Positions 56,764 through 64,000 of a DNA stretch of 64,000 nucleotides are shown piece by piece (the stretch's first letter is position 1; every line of letters starts with the position of its first letter). Source of the DNA: Buchananella sp. 14KM1171 (GTDB lineage Bacteria > Actinomycetota > Actinomycetes > Actinomycetales > Actinomycetaceae). The notes below the pieces were generated by a model. It had not been told where the DNA came from. It saw only the letters and a list, made by a program, of their open reading frames with translations, and searched no databases. The stretch covers positions 1,860,001-1,924,000 of the forward strand of contig NZ_CP159981.1 of the NCBI RefSeq assembly GCF_041380365.1, given 5' to 3'. The position numbers and the translations under genes were made by a program.

Positions 56764-58565
56764 GCGCCAAGAAGAACCCGCAGGCAACCAAGCGCACGCT
56801 CGCCCTGGTTCGCCCCGAGCTGCGCCCGCAGTGGCCGCTGATCGCGGTAGGCGTCTTCGCCCTGGTGCTGGAGGTCTCCTTCCGCGTCCTGGAGCCCTGG
56901 CCACTGAAGATCGTGATCGACTCGGTGCTCGAGGACGTCGGGGCCGGCACCGGCTCCCCGGCCGGCTCCGCCATCTCGCTGCTGGTGGTGTGCGGCGTCC
57001 TGCTGGTGGCCACCGTGGCCCTGCGCGCGGCAGCCAACTACCTGGCCACCGTGTGCTTCGCCCTGGTGGGCTCCCGCGTGGCCGCCTCCCTGCGGGCCAA
57101 GGTATTTCGCCACGTGCAGGGGCTGGACCAGCAGTTCCACGCCCAAAACCGCAGCGCGGACACCGTGCAGCGCATCGTCTCAGACGTGGCGCGCCTGCAG
57201 GACGTGGCCATCACCGCCGGCCTGCCGCTGTTGGCCAACATCGCCACCCTGGTGGTGATGCTCGTGGTGATGTTCGTGCTGGACGCACTGCTCGCCCTGG
57301 TGGTGGTCGCCGCGATCGCGGTGTTCCTGCTCTCCTCGCGCGGAACGTCCTCCCGCATCACCACCGCCTCCCGCCGCAGCCGCAAGGGCGAGGGGCAACT
57401 GGCCAACACGGCCCAGGAGTCCCTGGCCTCCATCAAGGTGGTGCAGACCTACGGCCTGGAGTCCATGATCGAAAAGCGCTTCACCGGCGCCAACCTGGCC
57501 TCCCTGCGAGAGGGCGTCAAGACCCTGCGCCTGTCCGCCCGCCTGGAGCGCAGCACCGACGTGATCGTCGGGGTCGCCACCGCAGCCGTGCTGATCGGCG
57601 GCGGCCTGCGGGTGCTGCACGGCGACATGACCGTGGGCGAGCTGGTGCTCTTCACCACCTACCTGCGCACCACCATGAAGCCGCTGCGGGACATGGCCAA
57701 GTACACCGGTCGCATCGCCAAGGCATCCGCCTCCGGCGAGCGCGTGGCGGACCTGATGGCCGTGCAGCCCGAGATCGTGGCCCCCGAGGAGCCGGTGCGC
57801 CCGGTGGCCGTGCGCGGCCAGGTGCGCTTCGAGGACGTCTACACCCAGTACGAGGACCACACCATCCTCAAGGGCGTGGACCTGCGGGTATCCCCGGGCG
57901 AGTACGTGGCAATCATCGGCCCCTCCGGGGCGGGCAAGTCCACCCTGGTCTCCCTGCTCACCCGCGCCCAGGACCCCACCCAGGGGCAGGTGCTGCTGGA
58001 CGGCCACGCCCTTCCCACCCTGGACCTGGCCCAGCTGCGCGCCAACGTCTCCACCCTCCACCAGGAGGCGGTGCTGTTCGCCGGCACCATCCGCGAGAAC
58101 ATCCGCATGGGCCGCATGGACGCCACGGACCAGGAGGTGGAGGCCGCCGCCCGCGCCGCGAACGCCGAGCCGTTCATCCTGGAGCAGCCGGAGGGATACG
58201 AGACCCTGGTGGGGGAGCGCGGCGGCACCCTGTCCGGCGGGCAGCGCCAACGCATCGCCATCGCGCGCGCCCTGCTGCGCGATTCCCCCGTGGTCATCCT
58301 GGATGAGGTCACCACCGGCCTGGACCCGAAGGCCGCCACCCAGGTGCTCGACGCCATCGACGGCCTGGTGCATGACCGCACCACCTTCGCGGTCACCCAC
58401 GACGTCGAGGTGGTGCTGCGCTCCAGCCGCGTGCTGTGGCTGCAGGACGGCCGGGTGCTGCTGGACGCTCCGCCCGCCACCCTGCTGGAGGAGTCCGAGG
58501 TCTTCAGGCAGTGGGTCTCCACCGCCGGCCGCTCCGCCGACGACATCCGGGTGGAGGAGCGATGA
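56760..58565 (+). CDS. Fused ABC exporter (permease plus ATPase)
   Basis: A 601-residue half transporter. Six helices fill residues 20-320. The ATPase follows with Walker A GPSGAGKST (about 387-395), signature LSGGQRQRIAIARALL (from 491) and Walker B VVILDEVTTGLD. It works as a homodimer. The GTG start overlaps the glycosyltransferase stop (GTGA), which ties export to synthesis. The substrate is probably the glycan or glycolipid made by the neighbours, by context only. Confidence 0.93.
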   Translation: MSAKKNPQATKRTLALVRPELRPQWPLIAVGVFALVLEVSFRVLEPWPLKIVIDSVLEDVGAGTGSPAGSAISLLVVCGVLLVATVALRAAANYLATVCFALVGSRVAASLRAKVFRHVQGLDQQFHAQNRSADTVQRIVSDVARLQDVAITAGLPLLANIATLVVMLVVMFVLDALLALVVVAAIAVFLLSSRGTSSRITTASRRSRKGEGQLANTAQESLASIKVVQTYGLESMIEKRFTGANLASLREGVKTLRLSARLERSTDVIVGVATAAVLIGGGLRVLHGDMTVGELVLFTTYLRTTMKPLRDMAKYTGRIAKASASGERVADLMAVQPEIVAPEEPVRPVAVRGQVRFEDVYTQYEDHTILKGVDLRVSPGEYVAIIGPSGAGKSTLVSLLTRAQDPTQGQVLLDGHALPTLDLAQLRANVSTLHQEAVLFAGTIRENIRMGRMDATDQEVEAAARAANAEPFILEQPEGYETLVGERGGTLSGGQRQRIAIARALLRDSPVVILDEVTTGLDPKAATQVLDAIDGLVHDRTTFAVTHDVEVVLRSSRVLWLQDGRVLLDAPPATLLEESEVFRQWVSTAGRSADDIRVEER

Positions 58566-59752
58566 ACACGCAAACCGCCCTGGAACTGCTGCTGGACAGC
58601 GGCCGCCTGAGCGAGGTCTACGGGCAGGAGGTCAAGGCCAGCCGTGTGCGGATCAAGCCGGAGGTGGCCCTGATCGCCGCCATCGCCCACCCCGTCACCG
58701 GTGCCGAGCTGGGCTGGCTGCGGCTGCTGTGGCCCGTCAGCCACTCCAAGGCCAAGAAGGCCAGCAAGCTCGCCCAGCGCCTGGGGCAGACCACCCGCGT
58801 GCACCAGCTCAGCGACCAGCTCCTGTGCGACACGGGCGGCGTGGCGGCGGACCCGGCCCTGGCCGAGCTGCTGGCCCAGGCCACCACCCCGACGCTGCCC
58901 GCTGGGGCGGCGCAGGCGGTCCAGGCACAGGCCGGCGCGCCGGCGGGAGACGACCGGCTGCTGCGCTACAACCCGCTGCGCCGCGTGGTCTACCGCCGTG
59001 GCGACAGCGTGGTGCGGGTGCAGGCCCGCCCCGGCGTCCTGGACCACGGCCTCTACTCGCGGCTGGCGCAGCTCGCCCCGCTCCCGCAGCGCCTAGACGA
59101 GCAGCGGCCGGGCGAATCCGGGCGCCAGGTGAGCGTCGTCCAACACTGCGGGCACCACGACCTGGCCGCCTGCGACCAGGCGGGACAGGGGGCGGACAGC
59201 TGCCTGGCCCACCACCAGGCCGCAGGGCGGATCTGGGCGGGCCTGCACGCCGGCGGCGCCACGCTGCCGAGCGGCATCGCCGCCGCCCTGGCTAGCCGGG
59301 AGGCCGATCCGCGCGGCCAGGCCCACGCACACGCCCAGATCCTGGACCACCTGGACGCGCCGCTGGCCGCTCGCCTGCGCCGCCTGGCCGCCCACCCCGG
59401 GCTCGAAGTAAAGGGACCGGCCGTGCTCAGCCACGGCGACGCCTCACCCGACCAGGTGCTGGTGGACGCCCACAGCGGCCGCCTCTGGCTGACCGACTTC
59501 GACCGCGTCTGCCTGGCCCCCGCCGCCCGCGACCTGGGCTCGTACCTGGCGGAGGCCGGCACCGAGGCCGGCGAGGCGTTCCTGGCCGGCTACGCGCAGG
59601 GCGGGCAGGAACTGCCGAAGGCAGAGGAGCTGCGCGCCGCGCGGGCCGCCTCCCTGCTGGAACGCGCCGCCGGGCCGCTGCGCACCGCCGCCCCCGACTG
59701 GGCGGAACGAATCAACGAACTACTAGACGAAATCGAGGAGGTGCTCCGATGA
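58562..59752 (+). CDS. APH-fold kinase-like protein, glycan operon (first)
   Basis: A 396-residue protein with the C-terminal core of the aminoglycoside phosphotransferase fold. The catalytic loop is LSHGDASPDQVLV (His291, Asp293) and the metal-binding aspartate is in LTDFDRV. The usual loop Asn (HGDxxxxN) is Gln298 here. The N-terminal 130 residues are unlike other APHs. The fold is shared by antibiotic kinases, but the operon suggests phosphorylation of a sugar or lipid carrier. It overlaps both neighbours by 4 nt. Confidence 0.82.
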   Translation: MNTQTALELLLDSGRLSEVYGQEVKASRVRIKPEVALIAAIAHPVTGAELGWLRLLWPVSHSKAKKASKLAQRLGQTTRVHQLSDQLLCDTGGVAADPALAELLAQATTPTLPAGAAQAVQAQAGAPAGDDRLLRYNPLRRVVYRRGDSVVRVQARPGVLDHGLYSRLAQLAPLPQRLDEQRPGESGRQVSVVQHCGHHDLAACDQAGQGADSCLAHHQAAGRIWAGLHAGGATLPSGIAAALASREADPRGQAHAHAQILDHLDAPLAARLRRLAAHPGLEVKGPAVLSHGDASPDQVLVDAHSGRLWLTDFDRVCLAPAARDLGSYLAEAGTEAGEAFLAGYAQGGQELPKAEELRAARAASLLERAAGPLRTAAPDWAERINELLDEIEEVLR

Positions 59753-60864
59753 ACCCGACGCTTTCCACCCCGCCCGCCGGCGCCGCCGCGCACGCGCCTA
59801 GCGGCAGGCAGGGCCTGCCCAGCGCGGCCATGGCCAGCCTGCGCCTGCTCCACGAGGGCGGCTCGGCCAGCGCGCCGCTCCACTGCGTGCGCCGCGCCTG
59901 GCCCGCCCCCGGCGGGGAGCTGGTCTTCGAGGGCCTAGACGCCGACGGCCAGCTGCGCGCCGGCCGGGTGCTGGCCGACGGCGAGGTGAGCGTGGCCCCC
60001 TACGCCACCGACGCGCGCCTGCCCCGCCTGTGCGTCCCCGCCGGGGCGAGCCTGGTGGTGCACCGGCTGGGCAAGCGGGCCGTGACCCTGCACGAGGCGC
60101 ACGTGGTCAAGCACCTGCGCGCCGGCAAGGCCGCCAAGCTGGCCAGCGCCTCCCAGGCGCTCACCGAGGCCTGCGGGCGCGCCGGCATCAACACCGCTGC
60201 GGTGCTGGAGGCCGGGGACGACTACCTGGTCTTCGAGCGCCTGGGCGGGGCCACCCTGCACGACCTCGGTCAGGCCGGCCTGCCCGCCTGGCGGGAGCTG
60301 CAGCGCCGGTGGGCTACGCTCGCCCGGCCGTCGGCCAGGGAGCAGGCGCAGCTGCCGACCCACGGCCCCGAGCAGGAGGCCGCCGTGCTGCGCACCTGGC
60401 ACGCCCACGCCCTCACCCACTCCAGCCTGCCCCGCCTCGAGGAGCTGGCAGGCGCGGTGGCGGAATGCTGCGGCGAGCTGCTGGACCCAGCCCAGGTGAC
60501 GGCGCGCCCCCAGTGGGTAAACGCCCACCGCGACCTGCACGACAAGCAGCTCATGTGGGACGGCACCAACCTCAGCCTGCTCGACCTGGACACCGCCGCC
60601 CGGGCGGAAGCGGCCCTCGACCTGGGCAACCTGGCCGCCCACATCGACCTGCGCCTGCTGCAGGGCATCTACCCGGCCCACCTCGGTGAGCCGCTCACAG
60701 CGGTGATCGCCGCCCTAGCCGACCAGCTGGGCGTCACCCCCCGCCGCCTGGCCACCTACAAGCGCGCCAGCGCGCTGCGACTGGCCTTCGTCTACTCCTT
60801 CCGTCCCTCCGCCCAGGAGTGGCTGCCCCGCTGGGTCGAAGCCACCCTGACCAACTCCAACTAG
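59749..60864 (+). CDS. APH-fold kinase-like protein, glycan operon (second)
   Basis: A 371-residue protein with the same fold. The loop is NAHRDLHDKQLMWD (His260, Asp262), again with Gln267 in the Asn position, and the metal Asp in LLDLDTAARAEAALDLGNLAAH. It shares little sequence with the first kinase outside these motifs. It overlaps the first by 4 nt and lies 18 nt before ugd. Confidence 0.82.
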   Translation: MNPTLSTPPAGAAAHAPSGRQGLPSAAMASLRLLHEGGSASAPLHCVRRAWPAPGGELVFEGLDADGQLRAGRVLADGEVSVAPYATDARLPRLCVPAGASLVVHRLGKRAVTLHEAHVVKHLRAGKAAKLASASQALTEACGRAGINTAAVLEAGDDYLVFERLGGATLHDLGQAGLPAWRELQRRWATLARPSAREQAQLPTHGPEQEAAVLRTWHAHALTHSSLPRLEELAGAVAECCGELLDPAQVTARPQWVNAHRDLHDKQLMWDGTNLSLLDLDTAARAEAALDLGNLAAHIDLRLLQGIYPAHLGEPLTAVIAALADQLGVTPRRLATYKRASALRLAFVYSFRPSAQEWLPRWVEATLTNSN

Positions 60865-60882
60865 CTGAAAGAAGAAAAAGAA

Positions 60883-62226
60883 ATGCGTATCTCTGTTATC
60901 GGTTGCGGTTACCTCGGTGCTGTTCACGCCGCCTGCATGGCCAAGCTGGGCCACGACGTGGTGGGCGTGGACGTAGACCCCGGCAAGATCGACCTGCTCA
61001 ACCAGGGCAAGGCCCCCTTCTACGAGCCCGGCTTCGAGGAGGTGCTGCGCCCCGCCCTGGACAGCGGCAAGCTGCGCTTCACCGCCGACGCCGCCACCGC
61101 CGGCCTGGCCGACGTGGACGTCCACTTCATCGCGGTGGGCACCCCGCAGCGCGCCGACGGCGGCGCCGCCGACCTGACCTACCTGTGGGCCGCCGTGGAC
61201 GCCATCCTCGCCAACGCCGCCGCCAACCCCGCCCAGCGCCCGATCGTGGTCGGCAAGTCCACCGTCCCGGTGGGCACCGCCCAGGCCGTGGCCGACCGCC
61301 TGGCCGCCGCCGGCATCACCCTGGTGTGGAACCCCGAGTTCCTGCGCGAGGGCTTCGCCGTCCAGGACACCCTGCACCCCGACCGGATCGTCTACGGCCT
61401 GCCCAAGGACGCCGCCACCGGCGACTTCACCGTCGAGGGCCACTACGCCCGCGCCCAGCTGGACCGCGTCTACGCCCCGCTGCTGGAGGAGGGGATCGAG
61501 CGCCTGCTGGCCGACTACCCGACCGCCGAGCTGGTCAAGGTGGCCGCCAACTCCTTCCTGGCCACCAAGATCAGCTTCATCAACGCGATGGCCGAGCTGT
61601 GCGAGGCCACCGGCGGAGACGTCACCGTCCTGGCCGACGCCATCGGCCGCGACGAGCGCATCGGGCGCCGCTTCCTGGGCGCGGGCATCGGCTTCGGTGG
61701 CGGCTGCCTGCCCAAGGACATCCGCGCCTTCATGGCGCGCGCCGAGGAACTGGGCGTGGAGGACGCCGTCTCCTTCCTGCGGGACGTGGACGCGATCAAC
61801 AACCGCCGCCGCCAGCGCGTCATCGACCTGGTGAAGAACCGCCTGGGCCAGGACCTGGTAGGCGCCAAGGTCACCGTGCTGGGCGCGGCCTTCAAGCCCA
61901 ACAGCGACGACCTGCGCGACTCGCCCGCGCTGGACGTGGCGCGCCGCCTGCAGGAGCTGGGCGCCCGCGTGCAGATCACCGACCCCAAGGCGCTGGACAA
62001 CGTGCGCGCCGCCGCCCCCGAACTGGTGGCCGAGCAGGACGTGCACGCCGCCCTGGCCGGCGCCAGCATGGTGGTGCTGGCCACCGAGTGGGCCGACTTC
62101 GTCAACCTGGACCCGAGCCGCTGCGCCGAGCTGGCCGAGCAGGCCGTGATCGTGGACGCCCGCAACGCCCTGGACCCGGCCAAGTGGCGCGCGGCCGGCT
62201 GGGAGTACCACGGCCTGGGCCGCTGA
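60883..62226 (+). CDS. ugd: UDP-glucose 6-dehydrogenase
   Basis: A 447-residue NAD-dependent dehydrogenase. The Rossmann start is RISVIGCGYLGAVHAACMAKLGH. The catalytic Cys275 lies in FGGGCLPKDIRAF. FLREGFAVQD and GAAFKPNSDDLRDSPAL are family signatures. It makes UDP-glucuronate, so the glycan of this operon probably contains uronic acid. The ribosome site GAAAGAAG is weak but AT-rich. It is the last gene of the run. Confidence 0.94.
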   Translation: MRISVIGCGYLGAVHAACMAKLGHDVVGVDVDPGKIDLLNQGKAPFYEPGFEEVLRPALDSGKLRFTADAATAGLADVDVHFIAVGTPQRADGGAADLTYLWAAVDAILANAAANPAQRPIVVGKSTVPVGTAQAVADRLAAAGITLVWNPEFLREGFAVQDTLHPDRIVYGLPKDAATGDFTVEGHYARAQLDRVYAPLLEEGIERLLADYPTAELVKVAANSFLATKISFINAMAELCEATGGDVTVLADAIGRDERIGRRFLGAGIGFGGGCLPKDIRAFMARAEELGVEDAVSFLRDVDAINNRRRQRVIDLVKNRLGQDLVGAKVTVLGAAFKPNSDDLRDSPALDVARRLQELGARVQITDPKALDNVRAAAPELVAEQDVHAALAGASMVVLATEWADFVNLDPSRCAELAEQAVIVDARNALDPAKWRAAGWEYHGLGR

Positions 62227-62259
62227 GCCCGCCCCTGCCGGTGGTGGCGTGAGTGTTGT

Positions 62260-62291
62260 TTGTCTCCGGCGCACCCCAGCGCCCATATGCT
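62260..62291 (+). promoter_or_regulatory. Possible promoter for the 62298 kinase
   Basis: TATGCT at 62286-62291 lies 6 nt before GTG 62298, so the mRNA may be leaderless, as is common in actinobacteria. TTGTCT at 62260 could be a -35, but the 20-nt spacing is long. Confidence 0.35.
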
Positions 62292-62297
62292 GACCTA

Positions 62298-63743
62298 GTG
62301 AGTGCCCAGAAGGTTGCCCAAAAGTCGTCCATCCACACCCGCATCATGTGGGCCATGGTGCTGGTGGCTGGCGTGGCCGTGGCGATCTCCGGCACCCTGC
62401 TGGCGGCGTTGCAGGAGCGCAGCATTCACGCCACCACCCACTCGCACCTAGAGCGGGTGCGCAGCCAGCTCACCCAGCTGGCCGCCACGGGCCTGGACCT
62501 CGAGACGGGCAAGCCCTTCGAGGACCCCGTCCAGCTGCTGCGCCAACACCTCAGCACCCAGGTGCTCGGCCCAACGGAGGGCGAGGCCGGTTTTGTGGAC
62601 GGCGTGCTGCGGTTCGTGGCCCCGCCCGCAGTCGAGCTGCGCCCAGAGGACGACGCCGTCCTCATGGCCCACGTGGCGCCCCTGGTGATCGGGACCACCA
62701 GCCGGATCGAGACCGTCACCACCCCCAAGACCACCTACAAGATCCTGGTGGTCCCCGTCGTGAAGGCAAACCAGACCGCGGCGCTCCTGCACGTGGTCGA
62801 CTTCGGGCAGGCCACCAAGGACCTGCGCCACGCCATGCTCATGTTCGCCAGCGCAGCGGCGGCCACCCTCGCACTGGTGGTCGGGGCCGCCTGGCCGGTG
62901 GTGCGTCGTCTCCTCAAACCAATCGGGGAACTCAGATCGGCAGCGGAAAGCATCGACGAAACCGACCTCACCAGCCGCGTGCCCGTCCGCAGCGCCGACG
63001 ACCTGGGGGCCCTGGCCACCGCCTTCAACCGCATGCTCGACCGGGTAGAGAGCTCGGTCAACGCGCAGCGGGACCTGCTGGACGACGTCGGCCACGAACT
63101 GCGCACCCCCATCACCGTGGTGCGCGGCCACCTGGAACTGGTGGACCCCAGCGACGCCAACGACGTGATGGAAGTGCGCGACCTCTCCATCGACGAACTG
63201 GACCGCATGGCCGGGCTGGTCAACGACATCCTGGTGCTGGCCAAGTCCGGGCAGAGCGACTTCGTCACCCCCGTCCACACCGACGTGGCCGGCCTGACCG
63301 AGCAGGTGTTCACCAAGTCCGTGGCGCTCGGGGAACGCAAGTGGCAGCTGGCCAAGGTGGCCGAGGTGGAGCACCTGCTGGACGCCTCCCGCATCACCCA
63401 GGCATGGCTCCAGCTGGTAAACAACGCCGTGAAATACTCCCAGCCTGGAAGCGAGGTCACGCTCGGCTCGGCAGTGGAGAGCGGCCAGCTTCGCATGTGG
63501 GTGCGCGACGAAGGGGTAGGGATTTCGCCCCAAGACATCGAGCGAGTCACCCAACGGTTCGCGCGCGGGGATCAAGCACACCTACACGCCCATGGCTCCG
63601 GCCTCGGATTGAGTATCGTCGATTCCATAGTGCGGGCTCACCACGGCAAGCTGGATATTTCCTCCCAGCCCGGCGTGGGCTCAACCTTCACCATGGTCTT
63701 ACCACTCGACGTCCCAATCTCAACGGAAGGACCCCAGCCTTGA
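62298..63743 (+). CDS. Sensor histidine kinase (BaeS/PhoR type)
   Basis: A 481-residue kinase. Helices lie at about 12-35 and 175-200, flanking an extracytoplasmic sensor. A HAMP domain, then HisKA box LDDVGHELRTPITV with His266, then HATPase_c (LVNNAVKYS, DEGVGI, GSGLGLSIV). GTG 62298 is chosen because upstream codons overlap the probable promoter. The stop overlaps the TTG start of its regulator by 4 nt. It is separate from the glycan operon but adjacent to it. Confidence 0.9.
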   Translation: MSAQKVAQKSSIHTRIMWAMVLVAGVAVAISGTLLAALQERSIHATTHSHLERVRSQLTQLAATGLDLETGKPFEDPVQLLRQHLSTQVLGPTEGEAGFVDGVLRFVAPPAVELRPEDDAVLMAHVAPLVIGTTSRIETVTTPKTTYKILVVPVVKANQTAALLHVVDFGQATKDLRHAMLMFASAAAATLALVVGAAWPVVRRLLKPIGELRSAAESIDETDLTSRVPVRSADDLGALATAFNRMLDRVESSVNAQRDLLDDVGHELRTPITVVRGHLELVDPSDANDVMEVRDLSIDELDRMAGLVNDILVLAKSGQSDFVTPVHTDVAGLTEQVFTKSVALGERKWQLAKVAEVEHLLDASRITQAWLQLVNNAVKYSQPGSEVTLGSAVESGQLRMWVRDEGVGISPQDIERVTQRFARGDQAHLHAHGSGLGLSIVDSIVRAHHGKLDISSQPGVGSTFTMVLPLDVPISTEGPQP

Positions 63744-64000
63744 GCACCATCCTGGTAATCGAGGATGAGGAACGCATCGCAGGATTCATCGCCAAAGGCC
63801 TGCGCGCAGCCGGATTCACCCCCCGCACCACCGGGTCGGGGGAAGAAGGCGTTTTCATGGCCGTCGAGGAGGGCGCGGACCTGATCGTCCTGGACGTGGG
63901 CCTGCCCGACATCGACGGTTTCGAGGTACTGGAGCGCCTGCGTGGGCAGGGCGTCAACACCCCGGTCATCATGTTGACCGCCCGCACCTCCGTGGCGGAC
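63740..64000 (+). CDS. Response regulator, N-terminal part
   Basis: The first 87 residues of a receiver domain, cut by the window edge. The acidic pocket is VIEDEE and the phospho-acceptor is Asp52 (IVLDVGLPD). The start is TTG at 63740, overlapping the kinase stop (TTGA). It is an OmpR-type regulator by neighbourhood; the effector domain is outside the window. Confidence 0.88.
   Translation, partial: MSTILVIEDEERIAGFIAKGLRAAGFTPRTTGSGEEGVFMAVEEGADLIVLDVGLPDIDGFEVLERLRGQGVNTPVIMLTARTSVAD

Noticed and set aside
58562-60864. Aminoglycoside resistance genes
   Set aside because: The fold matches, but both genes sit inside a glycan operon and diverge from resistance enzymes in the N-lobe and catalytic loop.
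53124-62226. Classical capsule or Wzx/Wzy locus
   Set aside because: No flippase, polymerase, chain-length regulator or priming transferase is present.

Overview
The window is GC-rich, densely packed actinobacterial chromosome. Two blocks follow the Mycobacterium tuberculosis order: mtrA-mtrB-lpqB-comF-like-hpf-secA-Rv3235-like, and nudC-uvrD2-ThiF-like-zincin-ylbL-PPA1309-UPF0182. Cell-wall-binding repeat 2 (CWB2) surface proteins, a GH84 hexosaminidase and a DUF6318 lipoprotein suggest a host-associated member of the Actinomycetaceae or a relative. The family call is inference; the phylum call is firm.

Layout. 1-3.1 kb: the 3' end of a CWB2 surface protein, then a PKD-like/DUF6318 pair. 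3.1-3.8 kb: a gene-free stretch full of short phased repeats. 3.8-9.3 kb (minus): DUF58, MoxR, DUF4350, DUF4129 and a GPDPase_memb-type membrane protein. 9.4-18.4 kb (plus): mtrA-mtrB-lpqB, comF-like, hpf, secA. 18.5-21 kb: Rv3235-like and LysM proteins, divergent from a small Sm-like protein. 21.5-29.7 kb: pncB, murI with an Rv1339-like metallo-beta-lactamase-fold protein, ppc, and a bcp-rph-rdgB operon. 29.8-33.6 kb: a 1268-residue GH84 surface hexosaminidase. 33.8-47 kb: nudC, uvrD2, ThiF-like, zincin, ylbL, PPA1309, UPF0182 and an MFS transporter. 47.5-50.6 kb: initiator tRNA and a DASS transporter pseudogene carrying an IS1249-like (IS256-family) insertion. 50.9-52.9 kb: a histidine kinase next to a response regulator that has lost its receiver domain. 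53.1-62.2 kb: a seven-gene surface-glycan-type operon (three glycosyltransferases, a fused ABC exporter, two APH-fold kinases, UDP-glucose dehydrogenase). 62.3-64 kb: a second histidine kinase and the start of its regulator.

Three things stand out. First, five intergenic arrays from three unrelated sequence families share one architecture: head-to-tail units on an exact 20-nt pitch, a central dyad, then inverted units on the same 20-nt pitch. Second, a roughly 16-nt word (GGYGGRACGTCGKCCA and close variants) recurs in both orientations, inside and between genes. Third, the 53-62 kb operon combines glycan assembly and export with paired kinases that both carry Gln where the APH fold normally has its metal-binding Asn. 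Functions of all three are inferred, not shown.
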